DNA of 32,449 nucleotides from Gemmatimonadota bacterium (GTDB lineage: Bacteria > Gemmatimonadota > Gemmatimonadetes > Gemmatimonadales > Gemmatimonadaceae). Below are positions 25,368 through 32,449 of this stretch, one piece after another. The stretch spans positions 1 to 32,449 of the forward strand of contig PLLD01000089.1 in NCBI GenBank assembly GCA_003141205.1. Direction: 5' to 3'. Positions within the stretch are counted from its first letter, which is position 1. Each line of letters starts with the position of its first letter. The translations under genes and the position numbers were made by a program. The notes under the pieces are model-generated. The model did no database searches. It worked only from the letters and a program-made list of their open reading frames with translations, and was not told the origin of the DNA.

Positions 25368-25812
25368 TCAACGCGACGCGCGCAACTTCTCAGCCGTTCC
25401 GTTCACATCGACGACCGTTACCACGCCATTCGGCTGCTCGATCTCCCAGAAGTCGTCCAGCGGCCGCCCGGTCACCTCGAGCAGGATGATCCGATTCACA
25501 TGCCCGTGCGCCACAACCAGTGTCGTGCCACCGCCGTACCGTGTTACCAACGCCCCCCACGCCGCGAGTACCCGCGCGCGAAACCGCGTGACACCAGATG
25601 CCGCGCCAACAGTGCATGCGCCTGGTCGAGCTGTCCCCCCTCGAGCGCGCGCTCCACGGCGGCCGCAGCACCGAGAAGATCCCGCAGCGCCAGCGCCGGC
25701 TTGAGTGCTATGCCGCGCGCCAGCGCCCTTTGCCACCCGTCGCCCCGAACAACAGGTCGAGAGCCACCGCACCGTCGCGACGCCGCGGGACGGTCGCCGT
25801 CCCGCCCTTCTA
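25368..25812 (-). pseudogene. Decayed cobD/cbiB and cobC remnants joined
   Basis: Starts directly after the BtuG-like stop. Three pieces of two B12-synthesis genes can be read, each in another frame. Piece 1 (~25767-25744) encodes VALDLLFG, the usual start of CobD/CbiB. Piece 2 (25735-25586) encodes KPALALRDLLGAAAAVERAL and HALLARHLVSR, an internal CobD segment; ~60 residues between the two pieces are missing. Piece 3 (~25590-25368) encodes TTLVVAHGHVNRIILLEVTG and the end of a histidine phosphatase like CobC (alpha-ribazole phosphatase), without its RHG start. Frames break and stops interrupt, so no functional product is expected. I infer an ancestral cobD-cobC pair lost by internal deletions. 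Confidence 0.7.
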
Positions 25813-26913
25813 TTAGAAGGTTGCAATCCGGATCGCGGACGGACCCTGCCCCATCGCGACGCTGTCGGTCAACGCATACGTGCCGTGCTGGTAGACGAAC
25901 ACCTCCGGCGCGAGCCCCTGACCCGAGCTCCCGAAAAAGACCTGGTAGACATTCCCGGACGCATCGGGACGCGCGTCGAATGCCCCGCGGCATGCGCCAC
26001 CCGCGATCGGCGCACACACCGGATTGCTCGGGTCGCGCACGAACGTCTGCGTGGCCGTGTTCCAGATGACCGTGCCCCCCAAAAAGCTCGAGATGTAGGC
26101 CAGCCCCGCGCTGTCGATCGCGATTGTTCCGGGGCCCACACCCACGTTCGCTACCGTGGTGATGACCGAGAGGTTGGAAGTGTCGATGACGGTGAGCGTT
26201 CCGGGATTGACGTAGTCCCCCGTATTCACGACGTAGAGGTGCCCATCGGGCCCAATCGCTCCTGCCGCGGAATTCGTGCCCGTGGTGCTGACGGTGTTGA
26301 TGACCGCAAGTGTACGCGCATCGATCTCCGTCACGATGCCATTCCCGATGGGGGAGTAATTGACGTCGAGGTTGCCCGAGATGATGAACGCATGCGAGCC
26401 CCCGACGACCACGTCCGTCGGGGATGGCGCGACAGCGACCGTATCCGTGATCGTATCCGACGCTTGCCCGGCCGTGAAGCGACCGACGATCCCCCTAATC
26501 GGGTTCGTCGCCAGAATCGTGCTATCGTCCACGAACGCCTGCCCCGTCGCGTTCCCCGCCGAAAAGATCGCGTATCGCGTGATCGCCAGCGTGCTGAGAT
26601 CCACTAGCGCGACACTCGCGGCATCGCCAAGCGGCACGGCGGCCGTCGTGCCTCGCACGCTAAGCCCGACCGGCGTGATCGCGCTCGACGCGCCAAGCGC
26701 GATCTGTCGCGTCTGCGTGGGCGCGCCCAGCTGAAAGAGCGTCAGCGACCGGCCCGTGGAATTGACCACGATGCCGATCTGATGATTGGTCGCCGTCCCG
26801 CGAAGGAACGGCGCGACCGATGTGCCGGTCGCCGTGTCCGAGTGACAGGCCGCCGCGAGTAGCAGCCCCGCGATTCCGGCGCCCCACATCGCGCGCGAAG
26901 AGAAACGGGTCAT
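25813..26913 (-). CDS. BtuG-like surface lipoprotein, YncE-type beta-propeller
   Basis: Protein of 366 aa. Lipoprotein signal AGIAGLLLAAAC with C23. The rest shows the repeated blades of a YVTN/YncE-like propeller, one blade after another: VALVDLSTLAITRY, EIDARTLAVINTVS, GHLYVVNTGDYVNPGTLTVID, VIDTSNLSVITTVANVGVGPGTIAID and LAYISSFLGGTVIWN. In Bacteroides, BtuG is a propeller lipoprotein of this type that binds B12 with very high affinity and sits on BtuB. The place of this gene, in an ATGA overlap with the BtuB-like gene inside a cobalamin-riboswitch operon, gives the same pairing. The specific ligand is inferred from context, as YncE-like propellers have other roles too. Confidence 0.8.
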   Translation of the reverse strand: MTRFSSRAMWGAGIAGLLLAAACHSDTATGTSVAPFLRGTATNHQIGIVVNSTGRSLTLFQLGAPTQTRQIALGASSAITPVGLSVRGTTAAVPLGDAASVALVDLSTLAITRYAIFSAGNATGQAFVDDSTILATNPIRGIVGRFTAGQASDTITDTVAVAPSPTDVVVGGSHAFIISGNLDVNYSPIGNGIVTEIDARTLAVINTVSTTGTNSAAGAIGPDGHLYVVNTGDYVNPGTLTVIDTSNLSVITTVANVGVGPGTIAIDSAGLAYISSFLGGTVIWNTATQTFVRDPSNPVCAPIAGGACRGAFDARPDASGNVYQVFFGSSGQGLAPEVFVYQHGTYALTDSVAMGQGPSAIRIATF

Positions 26914-29069
26914 CGTGGCGTGGCGAACCGCAGTCCGAATGTCCATGTGCGTCCAGGGTAGGGGTAATCGATCAACAACGTGGCACGGCGATCGAAGACA
27001 TCATCGACACCGCCGAGTGCATCGAGCGGCCATCGGCCACTCAGGATGCGCACCGTCGCGTGCGCGTCCGTGATCCAGTAGGCTCCAAGAGCATTGATGG
27101 AGGACCCGTCCACCGTCCGGCGGTCGCCGATGTAGCGCAGCGAGACCTCGGTATGTATTCGCCCCACCGTCTCGGCTCCGCCGACGGCAGCCGTAACGCG
27201 TGGCCGGTACGGGACCTGTCCGGTCAGCACCGGTCCCGCGTACTCCACCGCGACATCAGTCAGGTTTCCGCGCAGCTCGGCCCCAATCGTCGGGAAGGAC
27301 AGCGCGCCACTCCCCTCCCATCCTCGACGCCGCACATCGACGTTGTCCGGGCTCCAGACGAAGCGGTAGTCCGGGAACCAGAGGATCATCCCCGTCACAT
27401 CCGCTCGATAGACCGCGATGTCGCCGCTGATCCGGACGGTGGACGACCCGACGTCCCGCAGCGCGAGGCGCGCTTCGAGATCGTCGTGCACCCGCTCCGG
27501 CCGAAGATCGGGATTCGGGGCAACCAGCACGCCCTCGTGGAAGAACTGGTCGGCCAGCGTCGGCGGATTGAAGGCCGACCCACCGCTCATGGATGCGACG
27601 AAGGGGCCGTGCGTCGCCGCGATAGTCACGCGCGGAGAGACCACGGTTCCGCGCACGAAGGGATCCCAATCCGCGCGCACAGCGGCATCGGCCGTGAGGA
27701 TCGTGCCCGCCCGCAGCGGCACGGACGCGTGGGCCTGCGCCCAGAGTCCCTCGTCCCGCTCCGTCGCCGGCGCCGCCACCGTGAGCTCCGTCGCAACGAC
27801 GTGGATCACGCGCACCTCACTCCCCATCGTGAAGGCGACAGGATGCAGCGGGAGGGTCGCGACGGCGGTGCCCACGACGCTCGTCGCTCGTACCGTGTCA
27901 TCGTACGGCGGTCCGATCGGAGGGCTCGGGTCGCGATACGTCGTGCGCTCGTTGTCCGCCGCGAGATCGGCCGACCAGTGCACGGGCCCGCTCGCGTCCT
28001 CGGCGTCGACCCCTCCGGACAATCGCGTGTCCCCGCTCCGCGCGAACGCCGACGGCGCATCGATCGAGCCCGCGATCCCCCGCTGGGTGCTCGCGAGCAT
28101 CCCGTGGGCACCCACCGCGATCGGCCACGCGCTCGAGGCCACCGACGCCGATAGGGACGACGTCGCCGCGGCGTCGTTCGCGCGGACAGCGGTGCCGCCG
28201 CCGCGGACCGCCGGGACGTCATACGGAAAATCTCCGGTGAGCATCCGACGATCGGCCGTAACGCTGCCCGTCAGAGCACTCGGCACATCGATACCGCCAG
28301 ACAGGATTCCCTCTCGATCTCCCCGCGAGCCACCTCGCGCTTCGGCTGACAGCATGGTCCCGGTGGGCCTGCGCGTCTCGATCAACACCACACCCCCGAG
28401 CGCCCCTCCGCCGAAGCGCGCGGCCTCCGCGCCGCGCACAATCGTGATGCTCTCGACCTGTGCGAGCGGGATGAGGGAGAGGTCGGCCTCCCCGGTCATC
28501 GGGGAGTTGAGGCGCACCCCATCGACCAGAACCAGGATCTCGTTCGCCGTCGAGCCACCGATCGAGACGGTCGCCGGTCCCCCCGGACCACCTCGGCGTG
28601 TCACAAGCACGCCACTCTGTTGATCCAGCAGTGCACCCACATCGCGCTGCCCCGAAGCATCGATCATCGTGCGCGAGATGGTCGTCGTCGCGCCGCCGGT
28701 CGTATCGGGGCGCTCGCGCACTCGCACCTCCGGCAACCGAACGGCCAGCGCCTCGAGCGCGATAGCCAGGCGGGCACTCCGTCCATTCTCGACCGCGATG
28801 TCGATCGTCGCTGGTCGAAAGCCCACCGCGCTCGCGCGCAACGAATAGGCGCCCGGTACGAGGCCGCGCACGACGAAATCCCCGTCTGCGTCCGTCACCG
28901 CGAGCCGCTCTCCGTCCGCGACATCGATGCGCGCGTCCGCGATCGCGGTTCCGCGCGCACGGTCCGTCACGCGGCCACGCACTTCACTTGGCACCTGGCC
29001 CTGCACGCCGGTCGCCACTCCGAGCGCCAGCCACGCGGCCGCAATGGTCGCCACGGGCCACGCCGTCAC
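26910..29069 (-). CDS. btuB: BtuB-like TonB-dependent cobalamin receptor
   Basis: Protein of 719 aa starting at GTG 29069, chosen because the GTGA overlaps the btuD stop by 4 nt. Signal peptide to GVQGQ (~25), a carboxypeptidase-regulatory-like domain (~30-110, VRGRVTDRARGTAIADARIDV), then a plug: MIDASGQRDVGALLDQQSGVLV, ATVSIGGSTANEILVLVDGV, SPMTGEADLSLIPLAQVESITIVRGAEAARFGGGALGGVVLIETRR. The barrel follows with FNPPTLADQFFHEGVLVAPNPDLRPERVHDDLEARLAL and the late YWITDAHATVRIL. These are BtuB/CirA-type motifs and the size is right for that group. Assignment to cobalamin rests on the operon: riboswitch, btuFCD upstream, BtuG-like downstream. Confidence 0.88.
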   Translation of the reverse strand: MTAWPVATIAAAWLALGVATGVQGQVPSEVRGRVTDRARGTAIADARIDVADGERLAVTDADGDFVVRGLVPGAYSLRASAVGFRPATIDIAVENGRSARLAIALEALAVRLPEVRVRERPDTTGGATTTISRTMIDASGQRDVGALLDQQSGVLVTRRGGPGGPATVSIGGSTANEILVLVDGVRLNSPMTGEADLSLIPLAQVESITIVRGAEAARFGGGALGGVVLIETRRPTGTMLSAEARGGSRGDREGILSGGIDVPSALTGSVTADRRMLTGDFPYDVPAVRGGGTAVRANDAAATSSLSASVASSAWPIAVGAHGMLASTQRGIAGSIDAPSAFARSGDTRLSGGVDAEDASGPVHWSADLAADNERTTYRDPSPPIGPPYDDTVRATSVVGTAVATLPLHPVAFTMGSEVRVIHVVATELTVAAPATERDEGLWAQAHASVPLRAGTILTADAAVRADWDPFVRGTVVSPRVTIAATHGPFVASMSGGSAFNPPTLADQFFHEGVLVAPNPDLRPERVHDDLEARLALRDVGSSTVRISGDIAVYRADVTGMILWFPDYRFVWSPDNVDVRRRGWEGSGALSFPTIGAELRGNLTDVAVEYAGPVLTGQVPYRPRVTAAVGGAETVGRIHTEVSLRYIGDRRTVDGSSINALGAYWITDAHATVRILSGRWPLDALGGVDDVFDRRATLLIDYPYPGRTWTFGLRFATPR

Positions 29070-29869
29070 CGGCCACCGCTCAGGGGCACGAGGTAGGGGA
29101 TGCCCGCATCGGTCCGCGCGAGGCCGACAGGCCATCCGAATACCTGCTCCACCCGCTCCGGAGTCAGCACCTCCGCCGGAGGTCCATCGGCCACAAGCCG
29201 CCCCTCGCTCAACAGCACGACGCGGTCGGCGTAGCGAGCCGCGAGCATCAAGTGATGCGTGATGTGCACCACGGTCACACCACCATCCGCCAACGCCCGC
29301 AACAGAACCAGGATCGCCATCTCGTGCGCCAGGTCGAGCGACGCCGTCGGCTCATCCAGCGCGAGCGCCCTCGGCGACTGCGCCAAGGCCCGTGCGATGC
29401 GCACACGCTGCCGCTCCCCGCCAGATAACGTGTCGACGGACCGGTCGGCGAATCCGGCCACGTCGCATCGGTCCATCGCCGCCGCGATCGCGGCGGCATC
29501 GGCCGGTCCCTCACTCCGCCACGGCCCGAGATGGGGATATCGTCCCATCGCGACGAGCGCTCGCGCCGTCATGGGGAACGCCTCGGTTTCTTCCTGCGCC
29601 ACGACGCCAACGGTGCGTGCGAGCGCGGGACGCGACCATTCCGAGAGCGGCTGCCCGAAGCACTCCACCCGCCCATTCGATGGCTCCACAACGCCAAGCA
29701 ACGCCTTCAGGAAAGTCGACTTGCCGGAGCCGTTCGGGCCCAGGACCGCCGTGCACCGCGCGGACGCGATATCGAGGCTGACATCGGCCAGGGCCGCGAC
29801 GCGCGCGCGCTGATACCACACGGAGAGCCGCTCGCAGCGCCACGCGGGTCCCGGCGTTTGGGGACTCAT
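29066..29869 (-). CDS. btuD: Cobalamin ABC transporter ATP-binding protein
   Basis: Protein of 267 aa. Walker A GPNGSGKST (44-52), Q-loop QEETEAFPMTARALVAMGRYPH, signature LSGGERQRVRIARAL (148-162), Walker B ALALDEPTASLD (D172, E173) and the switch His in VHITHH (~205). The order and the MGRYPHLG stretch are those of FepC/BtuD-type metal-chelate and cobalamin ATPases. It drives the BtuC permease in the inner membrane. ATG 29869 overlaps the btuC stop by 4 nt (ATGA), and its own stop overlaps the btuB GTG. Confidence 0.95.
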   Translation of the reverse strand: MSPQTPGPAWRCERLSVWYQRARVAALADVSLDIASARCTAVLGPNGSGKSTFLKALLGVVEPSNGRVECFGQPLSEWSRPALARTVGVVAQEETEAFPMTARALVAMGRYPHLGPWRSEGPADAAAIAAAMDRCDVAGFADRSVDTLSGGERQRVRIARALAQSPRALALDEPTASLDLAHEMAILVLLRALADGGVTVVHITHHLMLAARYADRVVLLSEGRLVADGPPAEVLTPERVEQVFGWPVGLARTDAGIPYLVPLSGGR

Positions 29870-30885
29870 GACCCGCGGCGACGGAGGAGTGCGACGAACA
29901 CCGGGACGCCGATCACCGCCGTCACGGCTCCGAGCGGAAGCTCCGTCGGCGCGGCGATCGTGCGGGCCGCGACATCGGTGAGGAGCACGAAGGTGGCCCC
30001 CAGAATCGCGGCGACCGGCAGCAGGGTGCGATGGTTGCTCCCCCACACGAGCCGGACCGCGTGCGGCACGATCAGTCCGACGAAGCCGACGATCCCGGCC
30101 GCGGCGACGGCCGCCGCCGCAAGCAGCGACGCGACGATGTACGCGATCCACTTGGTGCGCTCGACCGAAACGCCGAGGTAGCTCGCGGTCTCCTCGCCGA
30201 TCGCCAGCGCATTCAGTGGGCGCGCGAGCGCCAGCAGCGCGATGAAGGATGGTACGAGCACGACCGCGAGAAGCGTGACACCCGACCAATTGCTTCCGGA
30301 CAGGCTCCCCATCATCCAGATGGTCGCCGACCGAAAGGCCGCGACGTCGGCCATCGAGAGCAAGAGGAAGATCCCGGCGTTCGCGAAAGCGCCAACGATG
30401 ACGCCGGCGAGGAGCAGGATGCGCGGATCCAGCGTCGGTCCGACACCGAGCGCTACGCGCACGACGAGCGCGATCGCGACACACGACCCCACGGCGGCGC
30501 CGACCGGGACCGGCCACGGCACCGGAATGAACTGCGCGAGCGTGATCGACCCGACCGCCCCAAGCGCCGCACCGCCGGACACACCCAACACGTACGGCTC
30601 GGCCAACGGATTCCGCAGCAGCGCCTGGAACGTCGTCCCGCTGAGCGCGAGCGCGGCACCCACGAGCGCCGCCGCCATGGCACGCGGTAGTCGCAGATCG
30701 TGCACGATCGTGCGCGTCACCGGGTCCGAGTGCCCAATGAGACCGCCGAGCACCGCCCGCAACCCGAGTGGCACCGATCCGAATGCGATGCTCGCGACCA
30801 CGGCGAGCACGAACGCCACGGCGAGCGCGATCCCCCATCCCGCACGCCACGCGGTGCGATCCCCCGCGGTGGCCGACGTCGTCAT
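29866..30885 (-). CDS. btuC: Cobalamin ABC transporter permease
   Basis: Protein of 339 aa with about ten membrane helices, in the FecCD/BtuC family. Conserved marks are RLPRAMAAALVGAALALSGTTFQALLRNPLAEPYVLGVSGGAALGA in the first half, then GVIVGAFANAGIFLLLSM, IWMMGSLSGSNW, and late VGFVGLIVPHAVRLVWGSNHRTLLPVAAILGA, whose Gly-rich loop meets the ATPase. The start ATG 30885 overlaps the btuF stop in an ATGA. A longer frame running upstream is out of register with btuF and not supported. Confidence 0.96.
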   Translation of the reverse strand: MTTSATAGDRTAWRAGWGIALAVAFVLAVVASIAFGSVPLGLRAVLGGLIGHSDPVTRTIVHDLRLPRAMAAALVGAALALSGTTFQALLRNPLAEPYVLGVSGGAALGAVGSITLAQFIPVPWPVPVGAAVGSCVAIALVVRVALGVGPTLDPRILLLAGVIVGAFANAGIFLLLSMADVAAFRSATIWMMGSLSGSNWSGVTLLAVVLVPSFIALLALARPLNALAIGEETASYLGVSVERTKWIAYIVASLLAAAAVAAAGIVGFVGLIVPHAVRLVWGSNHRTLLPVAAILGATFVLLTDVAARTIAAPTELPLGAVTAVIGVPVFVALLRRRGS

Positions 30886-31865
30886 CGCGGCACGTCCGCG
30901 TGTACGCCGGCCGGAGTCGCGGGAACGCTTCCCTTGGCCTCGGGATGGATCGCATCGCGAAAGAGCTGCGCGACGTCCCCGATCGCGGGTCCCGGACGAT
31001 TGGTCAGATCGGCCGGAACTTCGATGACGCGCCCCGCGCGCACGGCGGGGAGATCCCGCCATCCGGGAGTGGTCATGAGGCGCTCCGCCCCGCCGTGCCG
31101 ATCCTCGCCGACCGAGAGGAGGATGACGCCGGGTGCGCGCGCGACGATCTCCTCCATCGAGACCTGCGGCCAATCGGTCGCCGCATCGTCGAAGGCGTTT
31201 CGTCCCCCCGCGACGCGGATCAGCTCCGCGATGAACGTGCGCGGTCCGACCGTCATCGGTGGGTCGCCCCAGATCGCGAACAGCACGGTGGGTGTCGGCC
31301 GTCCCGCGACCGATTGTCGGACGGCGGCGAGCTGCGTATGCGCGTGATCCGCGAGGGCGGCGGCCGCGCTATCGCGTCCGAGGAGGTGTCCGAGCGCTGC
31401 GGTGGTGCTGAACACGGCGGCCGTATCGCGTATAGGCGTGGCGTAGCTGGTGATACCACGGGCGTCGATCCCGGCGCGCACGGCGGACCCGTGCTTCCCC
31501 TCCCACAGGAGCACGAGATCCGGGCGCAACGCCGTGAGCTGCTCGAGATTCGGGTCGATCCCGCCCCCGACCGACGGGACCGACGCGAGCGCAGGGTCCC
31601 GGTCGTACCGCGTCCGGCCGACTAGCTGGGATGTCGCGCCGAGTGCTATGACCATTTCGGTCGCGCTCGGGACGAGCGAGACGACGCGCTGCGCCGGCTG
31701 GTTGAGCCGAACGGTGTCTCCGTCCGCGTCGATCGCGACGAGAGCTCGGGCGACATCGGCGCGCTTGCCCGCCGGTGATGTGCGGCATGCGACGAGTCCC
31801 ATTACCAGCGTTCCGCTGGCCGTGGCAATCCGCCGTCCCCGAACCCATCCACCCACCAACAACAT
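30882..31865 (-). CDS. btuF: Cobalamin-binding lipoprotein of the ABC transporter
   Basis: Protein of 327 aa. Signal ends LVMGLVAC with C27 as the lipid site, so it is tethered outside the inner membrane. The substrate-binding domain follows the BtuF/FhuD pattern: [33 protein letters not shown], then [22 protein letters not shown], and late [17 protein letters not shown] and [11 protein letters not shown]. It hands corrinoid to BtuC. It is the first gene after the cobalamin riboswitch. The ATG at 31865 stands 11 nt after GGAGG, which lies in a hairpin (see 31877-31898). Confidence 0.94.
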   Translation of the reverse strand: MLLVGGWVRGRRIATASGTLVMGLVACRTSPAGKRADVARALVAIDADGDTVRLNQPAQRVVSLVPSATEMVIALGATSQLVGRTRYDRDPALASVPSVGGGIDPNLEQLTALRPDLVLLWEGKHGSAVRAGIDARGITSYATPIRDTAAVFSTTAALGHLLGRDSAAAALADHAHTQLAAVRQSVAGRPTPTVLFAIWGDPPMTVGPRTFIAELIRVAGGRNAFDDAATDWPQVSMEEIVARAPGVILLSVGEDRHGGAERLMTTPGWRDLPAVRAGRVIEVPADLTNRPGPAIGDVAQLFRDAIHPEAKGSVPATPAGVHADVPR

Positions 31866-31876
31866 GCCCGTCTCTT

Positions 31877-31898
31877 CCTCCTTCCGCGCGGGAAGAGG
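31877..31898 (-). promoter_or_regulatory. Hairpin covering the btuF ribosome-binding site
   Basis: Minus strand CCTCTTCC (31898-31891) can pair with GGAAGGAGG (31885-31877), eight pairs with one bulged base around a 5-nt GC loop. The 3' arm holds the GGAGG Shine-Dalgarno of btuF. With the aptamer upstream this could be the part that closes translation when B12 is bound. A second stem (31948-31942 with 31931-31925, 7 bp) lies between the two and has no T-run, so it is not a clear terminator. Confidence 0.5.
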
Positions 31899-31999
31899 TG
31901 GACGGGCGGTGGTGGCGCGAAGACCGGGACGTCAACAGACGCGTCCCGCCATCACGGCATGTCGCCCCGCCTCCCTCCCTCGAGGTGTATCGTGCGGGA

Positions 32000-32211
32000 G
32001 CGAACGGGGCGCGTCTCCTGGCTCGAGGCAGTCGTGCTCGCCTTCCCAGAGCACGCCGCGGCCAATCGCCGCGCGCGTTCCAGTGGCATTCTGAGCACGC
32101 CGGTCCGGTGGTACCACTCGGCCAATGCACATGGCATCTGCCGCCCACCAGGCCTCTGACAGTGGCGGGGCCGCGCCGGCATTGCACCGGACTTCCGCGA
32201 ACCCCATTCGC
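32000..32211 (-). promoter_or_regulatory. Cobalamin riboswitch (aptamer) upstream of btuFCDB
   Basis: Read on the minus strand, the core marks of the B12 element come in order: GGAAGTCCGGTGCAATGCCG (within 32196-32160), then GCCCCGCCACTG, a second GCCACTGG (32087-32080), GGGAAGG (32047-32041) and the B12 box GAGCCAGGAGACGCGCC (32024-32008). The ends GCGAATGGGG (32211-32202) and CCCCGTTCGC (32009-32000) pair over 10 bp with one G-U to close P1. The aptamer should bind adenosylcobalamin or a related corrinoid and reduce expression of the uptake genes. The first start codon is 135 nt downstream; the expression platform is described at 31877-31898. The sequence gives no similar element before cobT or before the sigma gene. 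Confidence 0.93.
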
Positions 32212-32230
32212 AATCAATTGTGGACGCGAA

Positions 32231-32261
32231 CCTATACGATGCTCCGACCACGCGCAAGCAA
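32231..32261 (-). promoter_or_regulatory. Candidate promoter for the riboswitch operon
   Basis: On the minus strand TATAGG (32236-32231) stands ~20 nt before the aptamer, with TTGCTT (32261-32256) 19 bp or TTGCGC (32257-32252) 15 bp upstream. Neither spacing is ideal. The ~95-bp gap between the aptamer and cobQ must also hold the divergent cobQ promoter, which I do not recognise. Confidence 0.3.
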
Positions 32262-32305
32262 ACGGGCGGTGGCACCTCCCCGGTCGATCGTGTACCCTCC
32301 GGCGC

Positions 32306-32449
32306 ATGCCCGTACAGACACGCGCCGCCGTTCTGATGGTCCAGGGCACAGCGTCCCACGTCGGGAAATCGACCCTCGTGACCGCCCTCTGCCGCATCTT
32401 CGCACGCGACGGCTGCCGCGTGGCCCCGTTCAAGGCGCAGAACATGTCC
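32306..32449 (+). CDS. cobQ: Cobyric acid synthase, N-terminal fragment (cut by window end)
   Basis: Only 48 codons are inside the window, from ATG 32306. They read as the start of CobQ/Cbi[21 protein letters not shown], the P-loop of this ATPase family, then the FKAQNMS motif. The enzyme amidates side chains b, d, e and g of adenosylcobyrinic a,c-diamide with glutamine and ATP to make adenosylcobyric acid. It is divergent from the riboswitch operon, so it is not under that aptamer. The rest of the gene and any further cob genes lie to the right. Confidence 0.93.
   Translation, partial: MPVQTRAAVLMVQGTASHVGKSTLVTALCRIFARDGCRVAPFKAQNMS

Noticed and set aside
29870-30955. Upstream part of a long minus-strand frame that continues into btuD
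   Set aside because: The part above 29869 overlaps btuC in another frame and has no ABC features; btuD proper starts at the ATG at 29869.

Overview
The window is GC-rich, gene-dense DNA with a Gemmatimonadota-like character. This is inferred from the mix of an ECF sigma/FecR/SusC/SusD module, carboxypeptidase-regulatory-domain TonB receptors, Tat-type Rieske proteins and a divided cobalamin locus. No rRNA, tRNA, CRISPR array, insertion sequence or origin was seen. The first ~2.1 kb looks foreign to the rest. It carries the C-terminal part of a DUF2723-type membrane glycosyltransferase, a polyprenyl-phosphate sugar transferase and an ATP-grasp enzyme (a surface-polysaccharide set). The ATP-grasp gene ends in a 40-bp fold-back inverted repeat at the window edge. 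The DUF2723 piece is fused in frame to an anti-sigma-like N-terminus, so the contig probably contains a chimeric join near 2.10-2.16 kb.

From 2.2 to 7.7 kb, all on the minus strand, lie a probable redox cassette (a b561-like four-His membrane protein, a second membrane protein and two Tat-type Rieske proteins), a TonB-dependent receptor, and an ECF sigma factor with its anti-sigma start. From 7.8 to 13.1 kb, on the plus strand, there is a cluster of 11-bp repeats, an orphan phage-type ABA-sandwich protein, and a tight PPK2 / plasma-membrane-type H+-ATPase / MFS exporter operon. From 13.1 to 15.0 kb, on the minus strand, come a small two-helix membrane protein, a GNAT acetyltransferase, a secreted DUF1579-like protein and a RidA-family protein.

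From 15.1 kb to the right edge most of the DNA concerns vitamin B12. An M20 carboxypeptidase is translationally coupled to cobT and cobS (plus strand). A sigma / FecR / SusC (with STN domain) / SusD module on the minus strand follows at 18.5-25.3 kb. It abuts a decayed cobD/cobC remnant and then a long minus-strand operon, read from the right: cobalamin riboswitch, btuF, btuC, btuD, a BtuB-like receptor and a BtuG-like beta-propeller lipoprotein. Every gene in that operon overlaps the next by 4 nt, apart from the terminal relic. The divergent cobQ (cobyric acid synthase) starts at the right edge and is cut off.

Together the right half describes capture of cobalamin or cobinamide at the surface (BtuG-like/BtuB-like), import (BtuFCD), and amidation and nucleotide-loop completion (CobQ, CobT, CobS), with uptake under riboswitch control. 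The relic at the edge of the SusCD module suggests that module was inserted into, or rearranged within, a once larger B12 locus.
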